Source: Bacteroidales bacterium (GTDB lineage: Bacteria; Bacteroidota; Bacteroidia; Bacteroidales; UBA7960). From it: DNA of 64,000 nucleotides. Where the stretch lies: positions 1 through 64,000 of the forward strand of contig SKRM01000026.1 in the NCBI GenBank assembly GCA_007118495.1. The letters are read 5' to 3'. Made by a program: the position numbers and the translations under genes. Below are positions 24,374 through 32,180 of this stretch, one piece after another (position 1 is the first letter of the stretch; every line of letters begins with the position of its first letter). The notes below the pieces were generated by a model. It ran no database searches and had not been told where the DNA came from. It worked only from the letters and a program-made list of their open reading frames with translations.

Positions 24374-24988
24374 TTATTTTATGGCCAGACGATCAATTTT
24401 AACGCCCTGAATATTGGTGAAAAGAGCTGTGACCTCTTCGGCCATCGACGCCCTGACCGAAAACTCAAGGGCGCAGGATAAATCAAAGGTGTGTGCGTGC
24501 TGGGGCAAATCATATTCCTTGAGAATACGCATCACATCATTCATTTGTAAATAATCAAATGTAATCTGGTAATAGTGGGTGATATGGCGGGTTACCACTT
24601 CACTGTTTCTGAGAGCATCACTGGTGGCTCCCTTATAGGCATTGATCAAGCCCCTTACACCCAGTTTTGTTCCGCCAAAATACCTGACTACGATAATGAG
24701 AATATTGGTAAGTCGGGCAGAGATGATCTGCCCGTATATGGGTTTACCTGCCGTACCCGAGGGCTCACCGTCATCATTTATCCTGAAGTTTTCACCACCG
24801 TAACCCGTAACCCAGGCGTAACAGTGATGCCTTGCGTCGTGATATTGGCCTTTTACCTGTTGGAGATGGTCTTTGATTTCTTCTTCATTATTTACAGGAA
24901 AAGCCAGTGCAATAAACTTGCTGCCCTTGTCTTTGTAGTATCCTTCTGAGGCTCTTGAAATAGTCTGGTATGTGTCATCATGCCCCAT
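24374..24988 (-). CDS. YigZ/IMPACT family protein
   Basis: The product is 204 aa. The N-terminal UPF0029 (IMPACT) domain has GSKFIALAFPVNNEEEI, DARHHCYAWVTG and NDDGEPSGTAGKPIYGQI (about 65-80), followed by VVRYFGGTKLGVRGL (about 105). A C-terminal ferredoxin-like DUF1949 domain follows. Bacterial YigZ binds nucleic acid or ribosomes and may modulate translation; the exact role is unresolved. It is 2 bp from ribD, so they may be co-transcribed. Confidence 0.92.
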   Translation of the reverse strand: MGHDDTYQTISRASEGYYKDKGSKFIALAFPVNNEEEIKDHLQQVKGQYHDARHHCYAWVTGYGGENFRINDDGEPSGTAGKPIYGQIISARLTNILIIVVRYFGGTKLGVRGLINAYKGATSDALRNSEVVTRHITHYYQITFDYLQMNDVMRILKEYDLPQHAHTFDLSCALEFSVRASMAEEVTALFTNIQGVKIDRLAIK

Positions 24989-24990
24989 AG

Positions 24991-26040
24991 TTATTCATTG
25001 TTCCTTAACCAGAAAAAACTCTCTTTACCTATCACCACCTGCGACATGGATGGGCTTAAACCAATATCCGGCGCTTTAATACCATTACCGAAAAACATGG
25101 TCCCCACAAAAATCCTGGCTTCATCCCACTGCTTTGTATTGATTAATGACTGCAGCAATTCTCTTCCTCCTTCAACAAGCAATGACTGGATATTCTCTGC
25201 GTACAGATATTGTAAGATCTGCCCAAGGGGATCCTGTTCATAATCAATTTTTACATAGCGCGTAGATCCGTTTGTTTTATCAAGTTTTCCATTAAAGATG
25301 ATGGTGGGCTGGCTGCCGTCGAGCAGAAAAAGCTTTCCACCAAGACCCAACTGACGGTCGGTAACAATTCGAAGTGGCTGGGGACCGCTCCAGTCTCTGA
25401 CATTGAGTCTTGGGTTATCTTTCAGCGCAGTTTGGGTTCCAACCATGATGGCTGGTTCTTCTGTTCGCCATTTATGCACCAGCATCCGAAGCTTTTCGCT
25501 GGTAATCCAGTTTGGTTTTTGTGCAGCACCGGGTAACCTGTTAACGTCAATAAAACCATCGGCTGTTTGTGCCCACTTTAAAATGATAAATGGGCGCTTT
25601 TTTTCATGAAAAGTGAAAAAACGTTGGTTCAGCCTCCTGCTTTCTTCTTTCATAACTCCCACACTTACCCGGCAGCCGTTACTTCTAAGTTTGGCGATCC
25701 CCTTACCTGCAACTTCATCGTACGGATCAGTTGTGCCTATAACAATTCTTGGAATGCGGTAGCGGAGAATCAAGTCTGTGCAGGGTGGTGTTTTTCCATG
25801 GTGACAGCACGGCTCAAGGTTTACATAAAGGGTAGAGTGGGGCAAAAGCGATTGGTCTTTCACTGACTGTAAGGCCATTACTTCAGCGTGGTGACCTCCG
25901 TATTTTCTGTGATATCCTTCACCGATTATAACGCCATTGTGCACGATTACTGACCCCACCATCGGATTTGGCGCTGTCAGGCCGAGGCCCTCCCTGGCCA
26001 GGTCGATACATCTTTGCATGTACAAATGATCTTGCTCCAT
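24991..26040 (-). CDS. ribD: Bifunctional diaminohydroxyphosphoribosylaminopyrimidine deaminase / uracil reductase
   Basis: The product is 349 aa. The N-terminal deaminase domain shows the zinc motif GHHAEVMAL and LEPCCHHGKTPPC (about 75-88), and TAPNPMVGSVIV. The C-terminal RibD_C reductase (about 150-349) shows ILKWAQTADGFI, WITSEKLRMLVHKWR and LLVEGGRELLQSL. It carries out steps 2 and 3 of riboflavin synthesis from GTP, using NADPH. It is cytosolic. No other rib biosynthesis gene is adjacent, but flavin is needed by the nearby hydrogenase HydB subunit. A 51-bp gap separates it from the SpoIIE phosphatase gene upstream. Confidence 0.95.
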   Translation of the reverse strand: MEQDHLYMQRCIDLAREGLGLTAPNPMVGSVIVHNGVIIGEGYHRKYGGHHAEVMALQSVKDQSLLPHSTLYVNLEPCCHHGKTPPCTDLILRYRIPRIVIGTTDPYDEVAGKGIAKLRSNGCRVSVGVMKEESRRLNQRFFTFHEKKRPFIILKWAQTADGFIDVNRLPGAAQKPNWITSEKLRMLVHKWRTEEPAIMVGTQTALKDNPRLNVRDWSGPQPLRIVTDRQLGLGGKLFLLDGSQPTIIFNGKLDKTNGSTRYVKIDYEQDPLGQILQYLYAENIQSLLVEGGRELLQSLINTKQWDEARIFVGTMFFGNGIKAPDIGLSPSMSQVVIGKESFFWLRNNE

Positions 26041-26091
26041 GGAATCATGCGTTTAAAAGATTTTCAAAGATATTACTTTTAAAGCGTTTGC

Positions 26092-27276
26092 TCAGATGTA
26101 GCGAAGACTGACTTCTTTTAGAAGTTTGTTTTCAAGTACACGGGCTATCCTTTTGATAACGGTGCGGCGTATTTCAAGTTCAACCGGAAGGTTAGGGTCT
26201 TGATGGGCCACGTTAATGGCTGTCCCAACCAAAAAATTGATTTCATCACTCTCAATAAACTGTTTGATGATCAGGTCAGCAGGGCCTTTCCCCAGTTCTG
26301 ACCTGGGGCCATATTTATCAAGCAGTTCGGCCGTTTTGCTTAAGGTAAGTATTCCTTCTGTAACCAGATCAATCCCCTCCATATATGACAGGGGTGGCAA
26401 GTCAGGATCTTCAAATTCTAATGTATCGGTTATTTTAATTCCCAGTTCTCTTGCAACTATGTCTGCCGTGGTTCCCCCGCAAAGAATTTTCCTGCCATTA
26501 AAACCTTTCACAATTCCTGCCAGTTCTTTGTCTTTTTCTTTGTCAAAAGGAGGACCGGAGCTTAATAAAAGTCTTCTTGGTTCTCTGAAGTAAACCACAG
26601 CAACACTGGTATCGTCTTTTGCCTGGTAACCATCATTGGCGTGGGCTTTATTCACCAGATGGGCCGACATGCGTGAAGCGGAGATATCAGGTTGATCCCT
26701 GACTACTGCAGCAAGGGTTTCCAATACGTTTTCCATGCCCCAACCCAACAGATATTTTCCCTTGCCAAGCCCCGACTGGGTGATTCCGTCGGTCATCAGC
26801 ACAATCCGGTCTTCTTTTTGGGCCATAAAGGTACAGGCATGAATTTCTTTGTGGCCTCCTTCGGCGGCTTCCATGGTAATGGTGTGCCAGTCAGGATTAA
26901 GTTGATCATGACTTCGCATGATAACCGGCTCAGGATTGTCATAGTTGATAATGGTGGTTTGCCCGTCTTTTTCTACATCAACAACGGTAAAGGTGGCGTA
27001 GCTTATTTTTCGTTCACTGCATACAGGCAGTGTGTTCATAATAATCTCTGCGATTTTGTGTGCATCGCGGTGTTCTTTGGTAAAATTCAGCGCCATGGTG
27101 GCGGTTAGTGTGGCCAGCAAGTTGGCCTTTACCCCATGTCCCATCCCGTCTGAAAGCACCACAACAGTCCGGCTCTCTTCCTTTACCTTTTCTGAAAGGA
27201 ACATATCTCCGCAAATCCTTTCACCCATATGGTTGCGCTGTGATGAGCCTACTTCAATATAGAATGCTTCATTCAT
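26092..27276 (-). CDS. SpoIIE/PP2C-type serine/threonine phosphatase linked to sensory hydrogenase
   Basis: The product is 394 aa, cytosolic. A PP2C/SpoIIE domain spans about 1-235 with metal-binding VVVLSDGMGHGVKA (about 40), IVLMTDGITQSGLG (about 158) and AKDDTSVAVVYF (about 225). A further 150-residue C-terminal region (about 245-394, GRKILCGGTTADIVAREL onwards) has no motif I can name but ends in basic, helical sequence. It lies 38 bp downstream of the PAS-containing hydrogenase-like sensor in the same operon. In other anaerobes such phosphatases accompany group C (sensory) [FeFe] hydrogenases. I infer it turns an H2 or redox signal into protein dephosphorylation; the substrate is unknown. 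Confidence 0.88.
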   Translation of the reverse strand: MNEAFYIEVGSSQRNHMGERICGDMFLSEKVKEESRTVVVLSDGMGHGVKANLLATLTATMALNFTKEHRDAHKIAEIIMNTLPVCSERKISYATFTVVDVEKDGQTTIINYDNPEPVIMRSHDQLNPDWHTITMEAAEGGHKEIHACTFMAQKEDRIVLMTDGITQSGLGKGKYLLGWGMENVLETLAAVVRDQPDISASRMSAHLVNKAHANDGYQAKDDTSVAVVYFREPRRLLLSSGPPFDKEKDKELAGIVKGFNGRKILCGGTTADIVARELGIKITDTLEFEDPDLPPLSYMEGIDLVTEGILTLSKTAELLDKYGPRSELGKGPADLIIKQFIESDEINFLVGTAINVAHQDPNLPVELEIRRTVIKRIARVLENKLLKEVSLRYI

Positions 27277-27314
27277 GCTGGTTACTTTGATTTACAGATG
27301 CCGGATGCTTTACT

Positions 27315-29165
27315 TTACTTGCTTGTCTTTTTATAGGTTTCGATAATAGAATTGAGCATTTTTTCAGTGGTGCTGGCACCTTCACCAAGTGAAAAGGCTA
27401 TCTTTTGTACCATTTTGAGGTTTTCATCAATGACCTCACTTACACGGTTTATGATTTCTTCTTGTCTTACTTCAGCCACATACATATCACGGATAACCCC
27501 ACCGGCAATTTTGTTGGGTTTAAGTGAATAAATACTCACATTCAGTAAGCGGTCATTGTGCTGCACATCTTTTCCGATGATGTTTTCATCATTTTCAAGC
27601 ACATAAGAAAACAGATGGGATATGTTATAGGGCAGCAGTGTCTTCAGATCAGCTCCGGCCAGACCGGGTATGACCTCATTGATCATTTCGGCATCTTCGC
27701 CCAACACCTTTATAAAGCTTTGGTTTGATTCAATAATCTTGAGCTTTTCGTCAACAATAACAGCGGCCGATGGCAGGTTTTGCAGCAGGGCTGAAGTTGT
27801 TTCTGACCTTTGGCTTATTTTCTGGTTCTCATCTCTGAGTATTTTTTCCTTGTCAAGTAACTCTTCCTGGTTGGCCTTGAGTTTTTCGTTATTGGTTTTA
27901 AGGGTCCGGATGTAGTCTTGTTTACTCTTGAGCGAATAATTCAGGCACATTTCTGGCTTGCTGAGACCCTGGCTTATTGAAATGGCAAAATCACGGCAAC
28001 TTCTGTGTCCGCATGCGGTGCATGAAGCGGTCTCATTAACGCTTTTGCCAAGGCTTTTGAGTATTTCTTCTATTCTGTCGTTCTCAGGTTCCGGAAGGCG
28101 TTGGTCGTCTTTGACAAAACTTCGCTTTAGTTCAAGGCTTGAATATGTTTCCATTTCACTTTCCCACAGGTCTTTGTCAAAATCTTTGAGTCTTTTGTGG
28201 GCATAGTCAACCACCATGGTTCGGCGCAGGTATTTATTTGATTTGTCGGTAGTTCCCGGCCCCATGATACAACCCGAATGGTAAAAGACGTTGAAGTGCT
28301 TTTTGAGTAATTCAGTGTGTCTGCTGAATTCATCTACTATATCCAGAAAATTGATTTTGTCTTCAACAGTAATCACTTTGCCTTCAAGCAGTGAGCCATC
28401 TACACCGGCAGCTGTAAGAATGCCTTTGCTGATGGGGTATAGTGAGCCCAAAAATCCGATGGGGGGATCAAAGTCAGAATACTCAACTTTTGATTCCTTA
28501 ATGTTGAATCGGTTGAAAAGTGTCCTGAGTTCGCGGAAAGTGAGAACTGCATCAACCTTTGCATTGCCCTTAAACAATTTGGCGTCATGTTTTGCTGAAA
28601 GACATGGTCCGATGAAAACAACTTTAAGGTCGTTGCCAAAAGCTTTTCTGACTACCATGGCCGAAGCTGTCATGGGTGTGACAATGGGAGAGAGGTTTTC
28701 TGTAAGCTCGGGATAAAATTTTTCAACAAATGAAACCAGGCTGGGGCAGTTTGACATGAGGTAATACTTGCCCTTGAAATTCGACAAAAGTTCGTTGTAT
28801 TTACGGGCAACCAGGTCAACACCAAAAGAAACCTCATTCACATATTCGAAACCCAGTGTCCGGATCATTTCAACGAACTTCCGGTAATCGGTTATGTCCG
28901 GAAACTCTCCACTGATGGTGGGATCAACAATGGCTGCAACCTTTTTATCTGATTCAAGCAACCCAATGGTTGTATCAAGGTCGCTGAAGTGAGAAACTGC
29001 ATCTGATGAGCATACTGAAAGACAACTTCCACAGCCAACACACCTTTCATGATTGACAACCGGATAACCGTCTTTGCCATGGGCACTGATTGCCTTGACC
29101 GGGCATGATCTGATGCATGCATAAGACCTGTTGCAGCGTTTATGGTCAATGTCAATGATTCGCAT
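27315..29165 (-). CDS. Sensory [FeFe]-hydrogenase-like protein with PAS domain (HydS-like)
   Basis: The product is 616 aa. Order: two ferredoxin motifs (CNRSYACIRSCP, with Ser replacing the second Cys, then CVGCGSCLSVC); an H-domain (about 75-365); a small FeS domain (CTACGHRSC...C, about 382-408); a coiled coil; a PAS domain (about 455-560); and a conserved helical tail. The H-domain is altered: L1 is SNCPS (proton-shuttle Cys is Asn), L2 is GPCLSAK, and L3 is YHSGCIMGPG, where Tyr occupies the first cubane-ligand Cys position. Catalytic turnover is unlikely and a sensor role is inferred. It lies between the ferredoxin gene and the phosphatase gene. Confidence 0.9.
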   Translation of the reverse strand: MRIIDIDHKRCNRSYACIRSCPVKAISAHGKDGYPVVNHERCVGCGSCLSVCSSDAVSHFSDLDTTIGLLESDKKVAAIVDPTISGEFPDITDYRKFVEMIRTLGFEYVNEVSFGVDLVARKYNELLSNFKGKYYLMSNCPSLVSFVEKFYPELTENLSPIVTPMTASAMVVRKAFGNDLKVVFIGPCLSAKHDAKLFKGNAKVDAVLTFRELRTLFNRFNIKESKVEYSDFDPPIGFLGSLYPISKGILTAAGVDGSLLEGKVITVEDKINFLDIVDEFSRHTELLKKHFNVFYHSGCIMGPGTTDKSNKYLRRTMVVDYAHKRLKDFDKDLWESEMETYSSLELKRSFVKDDQRLPEPENDRIEEILKSLGKSVNETASCTACGHRSCRDFAISISQGLSKPEMCLNYSLKSKQDYIRTLKTNNEKLKANQEELLDKEKILRDENQKISQRSETTSALLQNLPSAAVIVDEKLKIIESNQSFIKVLGEDAEMINEVIPGLAGADLKTLLPYNISHLFSYVLENDENIIGKDVQHNDRLLNVSIYSLKPNKIAGGVIRDMYVAEVRQEEIINRVSEVIDENLKMVQKIAFSLGEGASTTEKMLNSIIETYKKTSK

Positions 29166-29193
29166 GCGTTTGTGTTTTGGTTCGTATTGTACG

Positions 29194-29445
29194 CTATACC
29201 AGGTAGCTTTCGAGAATGTCGATGATGTCGGCTGAAGAAACCCTGGTGTGTGTATTTCCGTTGATCATCAACACAGGGCCGTTTTCACACGCTCCAAAAC
29301 AGTGAGACCCCCTAAAGGTGACAGCATCATACAACCCGTGGCTTTTAAGGTACTGCTGTATTACACCCAGGAGTTGTTTGTTACCCCTCGAAAAACAACT
29401 GCTGCCCATGCAGATAACAATCTCTCTGATTCTCGCCTGGTTCAT
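29194..29445 (-). CDS. Thioredoxin-like [2Fe-2S] ferredoxin
   Basis: The product is 83 aa from ATG 29445. The track's start at 29469 is a TTG eight codons earlier. Cys pattern CMGSSC...CFGAC (C-x4-C and C-x3-C) is that of thioredoxin-like [2Fe-2S] ferredoxins and of the NuoE C-terminal domain. It is small and soluble, suited to pass electrons to or from the hydrogenase-like sensor encoded 28 bp downstream. It is the first gene of the minus arm, reading away from the HydCBA operon. A TATTTTTG promoter lies about 42 nt upstream. Confidence 0.9.
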   Translation of the reverse strand: MNQARIREIVICMGSSCFSRGNKQLLGVIQQYLKSHGLYDAVTFRGSHCFGACENGPVLMINGNTHTRVSSADIIDILESYLV

Positions 29446-29478
29446 GTCCTGGTTTAGGTTTGATGTCAATTGATACGC

Positions 29479-29490
29479 TTTGTTAACAAA
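29479..29490. promoter_or_regulatory. Perfect 12-bp palindrome TTTGTTAACAAA at the minus-arm promoter
   Basis: The sequence is a perfect palindrome built from Rex-type half-site words (TTGTTAA/TTAACAA, fully overlapped). It overlaps the -7 element and probable transcription start of the ferredoxin-HydS-phosphatase arm, where a repressor would block initiation. Which protein binds is not shown. Confidence 0.4.
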
Positions 29491-29494
29491 AATA
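29487..29494 (-). promoter_or_regulatory. -7 promoter element TATTTTTG for the ferredoxin/HydS/phosphatase arm
   Basis: The minus strand reads TATTTTTG at 29494-29487, a perfect TAnnTTTG match, with the ATG of the ferredoxin gene 41 nt downstream. The -33 region falls within the Rex-like site at 29515-29532. Confidence 0.55.
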
Positions 29495-29514
29495 CAGAAA
29501 CCTTTTCAGAAAAT

Positions 29515-29532
29515 CGGTTAATTCGTTAACAT
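29515..29532. promoter_or_regulatory. Candidate Rex operator (CGGTTAA-TTCG-TTAACAT)
   Basis: The 18-bp sequence matches the TTGTTAA-N4-TTAACAA layout of Rex operators known from Clostridia and other Firmicutes at 11 of 14 defined positions with the correct 4-bp spacer. It lies about 20 nt upstream of the minus-arm -7 element. A rex gene is encoded in the plus arm of the same locus. The Bacteroidota Rex consensus may differ, so this is a candidate. Confidence 0.42.
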
Positions 29533-29743
29533 CTTCAATATGAGTACGCTCTTAAGATTTAATCTAAATAACATTAACGTTCTGCATCCTTTGTTTTGAT
29601 TACCCCAATAGTTGACTTTTCTTGCTTTTATAGGCTCTTTTGTGATATTATTCAGAAGATGCAAATGCCACCTGTAAGTTTATATTTTTTACTTTTTCAG
29701 ATATTTGCCTTATATTGTGAAACAAATAGCAACACCACCTTAT

Positions 29744-30217
29744 ATGGAAAGTGATTTTCAACAAGTGTTCGAGCAATTTCCCAACAAGCGGAGAGAAGAT
29801 TTAATTCCCTTGCTCCAGCATATTCAGGATATTCACGGCTTTCTGTCTGAAGAAATTATAAAAAAAGTGGGCACCTACCTCGACATAAGTGTGAACAAAA
29901 TTTATGGGGTAGCTACCTTTTATGATAACTTCCGCTTTGGACCGGTTGGAAAGTACCATATCAGACTTTGTCACGGTACGGCCTGTCATGTATCAGGTGC
30001 AGGAACTCTGTTAAAGGAGTTGGAAAAGATTCTCCGTATCAAAGATGGAGAAACAGATAAACAAGGTTTATTCAGCCTTGAAGTTGTCAGCTGCATCGGA
30101 GCCTGCGGACTGGCTCCTTTGCTTGAGATAAATGAGCAATATTATACAAACATTACCCTGGAATCATTGAAAGAGCTTCTGGTATCGTTCAGGGAAAAAG
30201 AAAACCTATTGCCATGA
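29744..30217 (+). CDS. hydC: NuoE-like [2Fe-2S] subunit of trimeric [FeFe] hydrogenase
   Basis: The product is 157 aa from ATG 29744. The ORF track uses TTG 29705, which falls in a promoter-like ATATTTGCC, so the shorter form fits the family better (MESDFQQVFEQFPNKRRE). An N-terminal helical bundle (about 1-70, ending YGVATFYDNFRF) is followed by a thioredoxin-like [2Fe-2S] domain with CHGTAC (about 86) and CIGAC (about 128). HydC passes electrons between HydB and HydA. Its stop overlaps the hydB start (ATGA), so translation is coupled. Confidence 0.93.
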   Translation: MESDFQQVFEQFPNKRREDLIPLLQHIQDIHGFLSEEIIKKVGTYLDISVNKIYGVATFYDNFRFGPVGKYHIRLCHGTACHVSGAGTLLKELEKILRIKDGETDKQGLFSLEVVSCIGACGLAPLLEINEQYYTNITLESLKELLVSFREKENLLP

Positions 30218-32163
30218 GTTCAGAATCAACCCAAGATGTGAGAAATTTTCTGGTTGACCAGATTCTTCTTGATCCGGGCCGGGATGCAGCGGTAGCCCTG
30301 AAAAAACAACTGTCGTATATTTCAGGCGATCGGGTTCATAAACCAATGATCTATGTTGGTATGGCCACCTGTGGCCGCATTGCCGGTGCAGAAAAGACTT
30401 TCAAGGCAATAAAGGCCTATTTGTCTGACCACCAAATTGATGCCGATTTGGTTGAAGGTGGTTGCAATGGCTTCTGTCAGGCCGAACCCATTGTTGATAT
30501 TCAGCTTCCGGGAAAAGCACGGCTTTCTTTTTCGCACATTACCGATGACCTTGTTCAACCTCTGCTTGATGATGTACTAAATAACATCATACCTGATATG
30601 CCGGCTCTTGGTCAGTACCGAAGTCAACTTCTGCAGCAATGGGAGCAGATGCCATTTATTGATGAGCACCCCTATTTTAAACACCAGCACAAAGTATTGC
30701 TTGAATTATGTGGCGTTATTGACCCGGTTTCGGTATCTGCCTACATTGCAAAGGGCGGATACTGGGCATTTACCGACACTATCTCCAGGTATACACCGGC
30801 CAGGGTATGCGATATCATTGAAAACAGTGGCCTCGCCGGAAGGGGTGGGGGCGGCTATTCAACCGGAAAAAAATGGCGGCTTGCCCTGCAGACTACCAGC
30901 GATCAAAAATATTTTGTTTGTAACGCCGTTGAGAGTGATCCCGGCAGTTACATGAACCGGGCCATTATTGAAAGCAACCCCCACAGGCTGATTGAAGCGC
31001 TATTGATCGCTACCTATGCCATTGGTGCCACCAAGGCGTTTATATTTATTCGAAAAGAGTTTAAACTGGCCATTGAAAGGCTTGAGGCTGCACTTGAACA
31101 GGCAAGGGCCTACGGCATAACTGGTCATCACATACTTGACTCAGGTGTCAATATTGAAGTGGTTGTTAAAAAAGGAGCCAGGGCATTTGTTTGTGGCGAA
31201 GAAACGGCCCTGAACAGCAGTATTGAAGGGAAAAGGGCCATGCCATCATCCAAACCTCCCTATCCATCTGAATCAGGTTTGTGGAGTAAGCCTACCATTG
31301 TAAACAATGTGGAGACCCTCTTTAACGTACCGCTGATAATGCGAAACGGTGCTGAGTGGTTTCAATCATCGGGTACAGATATAAGCAAGGGCACCAAACT
31401 GTTTACCCTGTCGGGCTCTGTAAAGCGCTATGGAACCGTTGAGGTACCCATGGGTACAACTTTCGGAGACATTTTAGACAAGGTGGGGGGTGGTATGTCG
31501 TCAGACAAAGAATTCAAGGCCATCGTACTTGGGATAAACAGCGGTAGCTACATTACCAAGGATATCCTTGATACCCAGGTTGATTTTGATGCCTTGAAAA
31601 ATGTGGGCGCAGCTCTTGGTAGCGGAGCCTTTGTAGTGCTTGACCAGGGGGTTTGCATGGTCGACCTGGCCAGGTTCTTTACCGCGTTTTTTAAGAAGGA
31701 AAGTTGTGGTAAGTGTATCCCATGCAGAGAAGGAACCGCAAGAATGCTTGAAGTGATGGAAAACGCCACCAGCAGGCCTTCTGAAAACCATTCATTTCAG
31801 ACCCTTGAACGTTTCAAGGGAGTTATGCAGTTGAAAGGGCTTGCAGCCGTTATCAAGGATACTTCATTATGTTCGCTGGGCAAGTCATCACCCAATGCCA
31901 TTCTGAACACACTGAAGCATTTTAAGGAGGAGTTTGATACCCACTTGTTTGAAAGAAAATGTGCTGCAAATGTATGTACCGACCTGAGAATTTTTTCCAT
32001 TGACGTTGAGGCCTGCACCGGTTGCACGGCTTGCTTTAAGAAGTGCCCTGTTGATGCCATCATTGGTTCTCCGAGGTATCCCCACTTTATTGTTGAGGAA
32101 AAATGCATAGGTTGCGGAACCTGTTATGATGTTTGTAAATTCAATGCTGTTCTCATAAAATAG
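30214..32163 (+). CDS. hydB: NuoF-like NAD(H)/FMN subunit of trimeric [FeFe] hydrogenase
   Basis: The product is 649 aa. Order: thioredoxin-like [2Fe-2S] domain (about 45-110, with TCGRIAGA and GGCNGFCQAEP); FMN/NADH domain (GRGGGGYSTGKKW about 208, CNAVESDPG about 237, CGEETALNSSIEGKR about 327); SLBB; the NuoF [4Fe-4S] site ESCGKCIPCREGT (about 490); and two C-terminal ferredoxin motifs CTGCTACFKKCP and CIGCGTCYDVC. It exchanges electrons with NAD(H) in confurcating or bifurcating HydABC. The FMN loop differs from the usual CNADEGDPG (Asp to Val), as does GFPTG (here GYSTG), so flavin chemistry may be unusual. hydA follows 17 bp on. Confidence 0.94.
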   Translation: MSSESTQDVRNFLVDQILLDPGRDAAVALKKQLSYISGDRVHKPMIYVGMATCGRIAGAEKTFKAIKAYLSDHQIDADLVEGGCNGFCQAEPIVDIQLPGKARLSFSHITDDLVQPLLDDVLNNIIPDMPALGQYRSQLLQQWEQMPFIDEHPYFKHQHKVLLELCGVIDPVSVSAYIAKGGYWAFTDTISRYTPARVCDIIENSGLAGRGGGGYSTGKKWRLALQTTSDQKYFVCNAVESDPGSYMNRAIIESNPHRLIEALLIATYAIGATKAFIFIRKEFKLAIERLEAALEQARAYGITGHHILDSGVNIEVVVKKGARAFVCGEETALNSSIEGKRAMPSSKPPYPSESGLWSKPTIVNNVETLFNVPLIMRNGAEWFQSSGTDISKGTKLFTLSGSVKRYGTVEVPMGTTFGDILDKVGGGMSSDKEFKAIVLGINSGSYITKDILDTQVDFDALKNVGAALGSGAFVVLDQGVCMVDLARFFTAFFKKESCGKCIPCREGTARMLEVMENATSRPSENHSFQTLERFKGVMQLKGLAAVIKDTSLCSLGKSSPNAILNTLKHFKEEFDTHLFERKCAANVCTDLRIFSIDVEACTGCTACFKKCPVDAIIGSPRYPHFIVEEKCIGCGTCYDVCKFNAVLIK

Positions 32164-32180
32164 CTTAGTGTGATAAGCCT

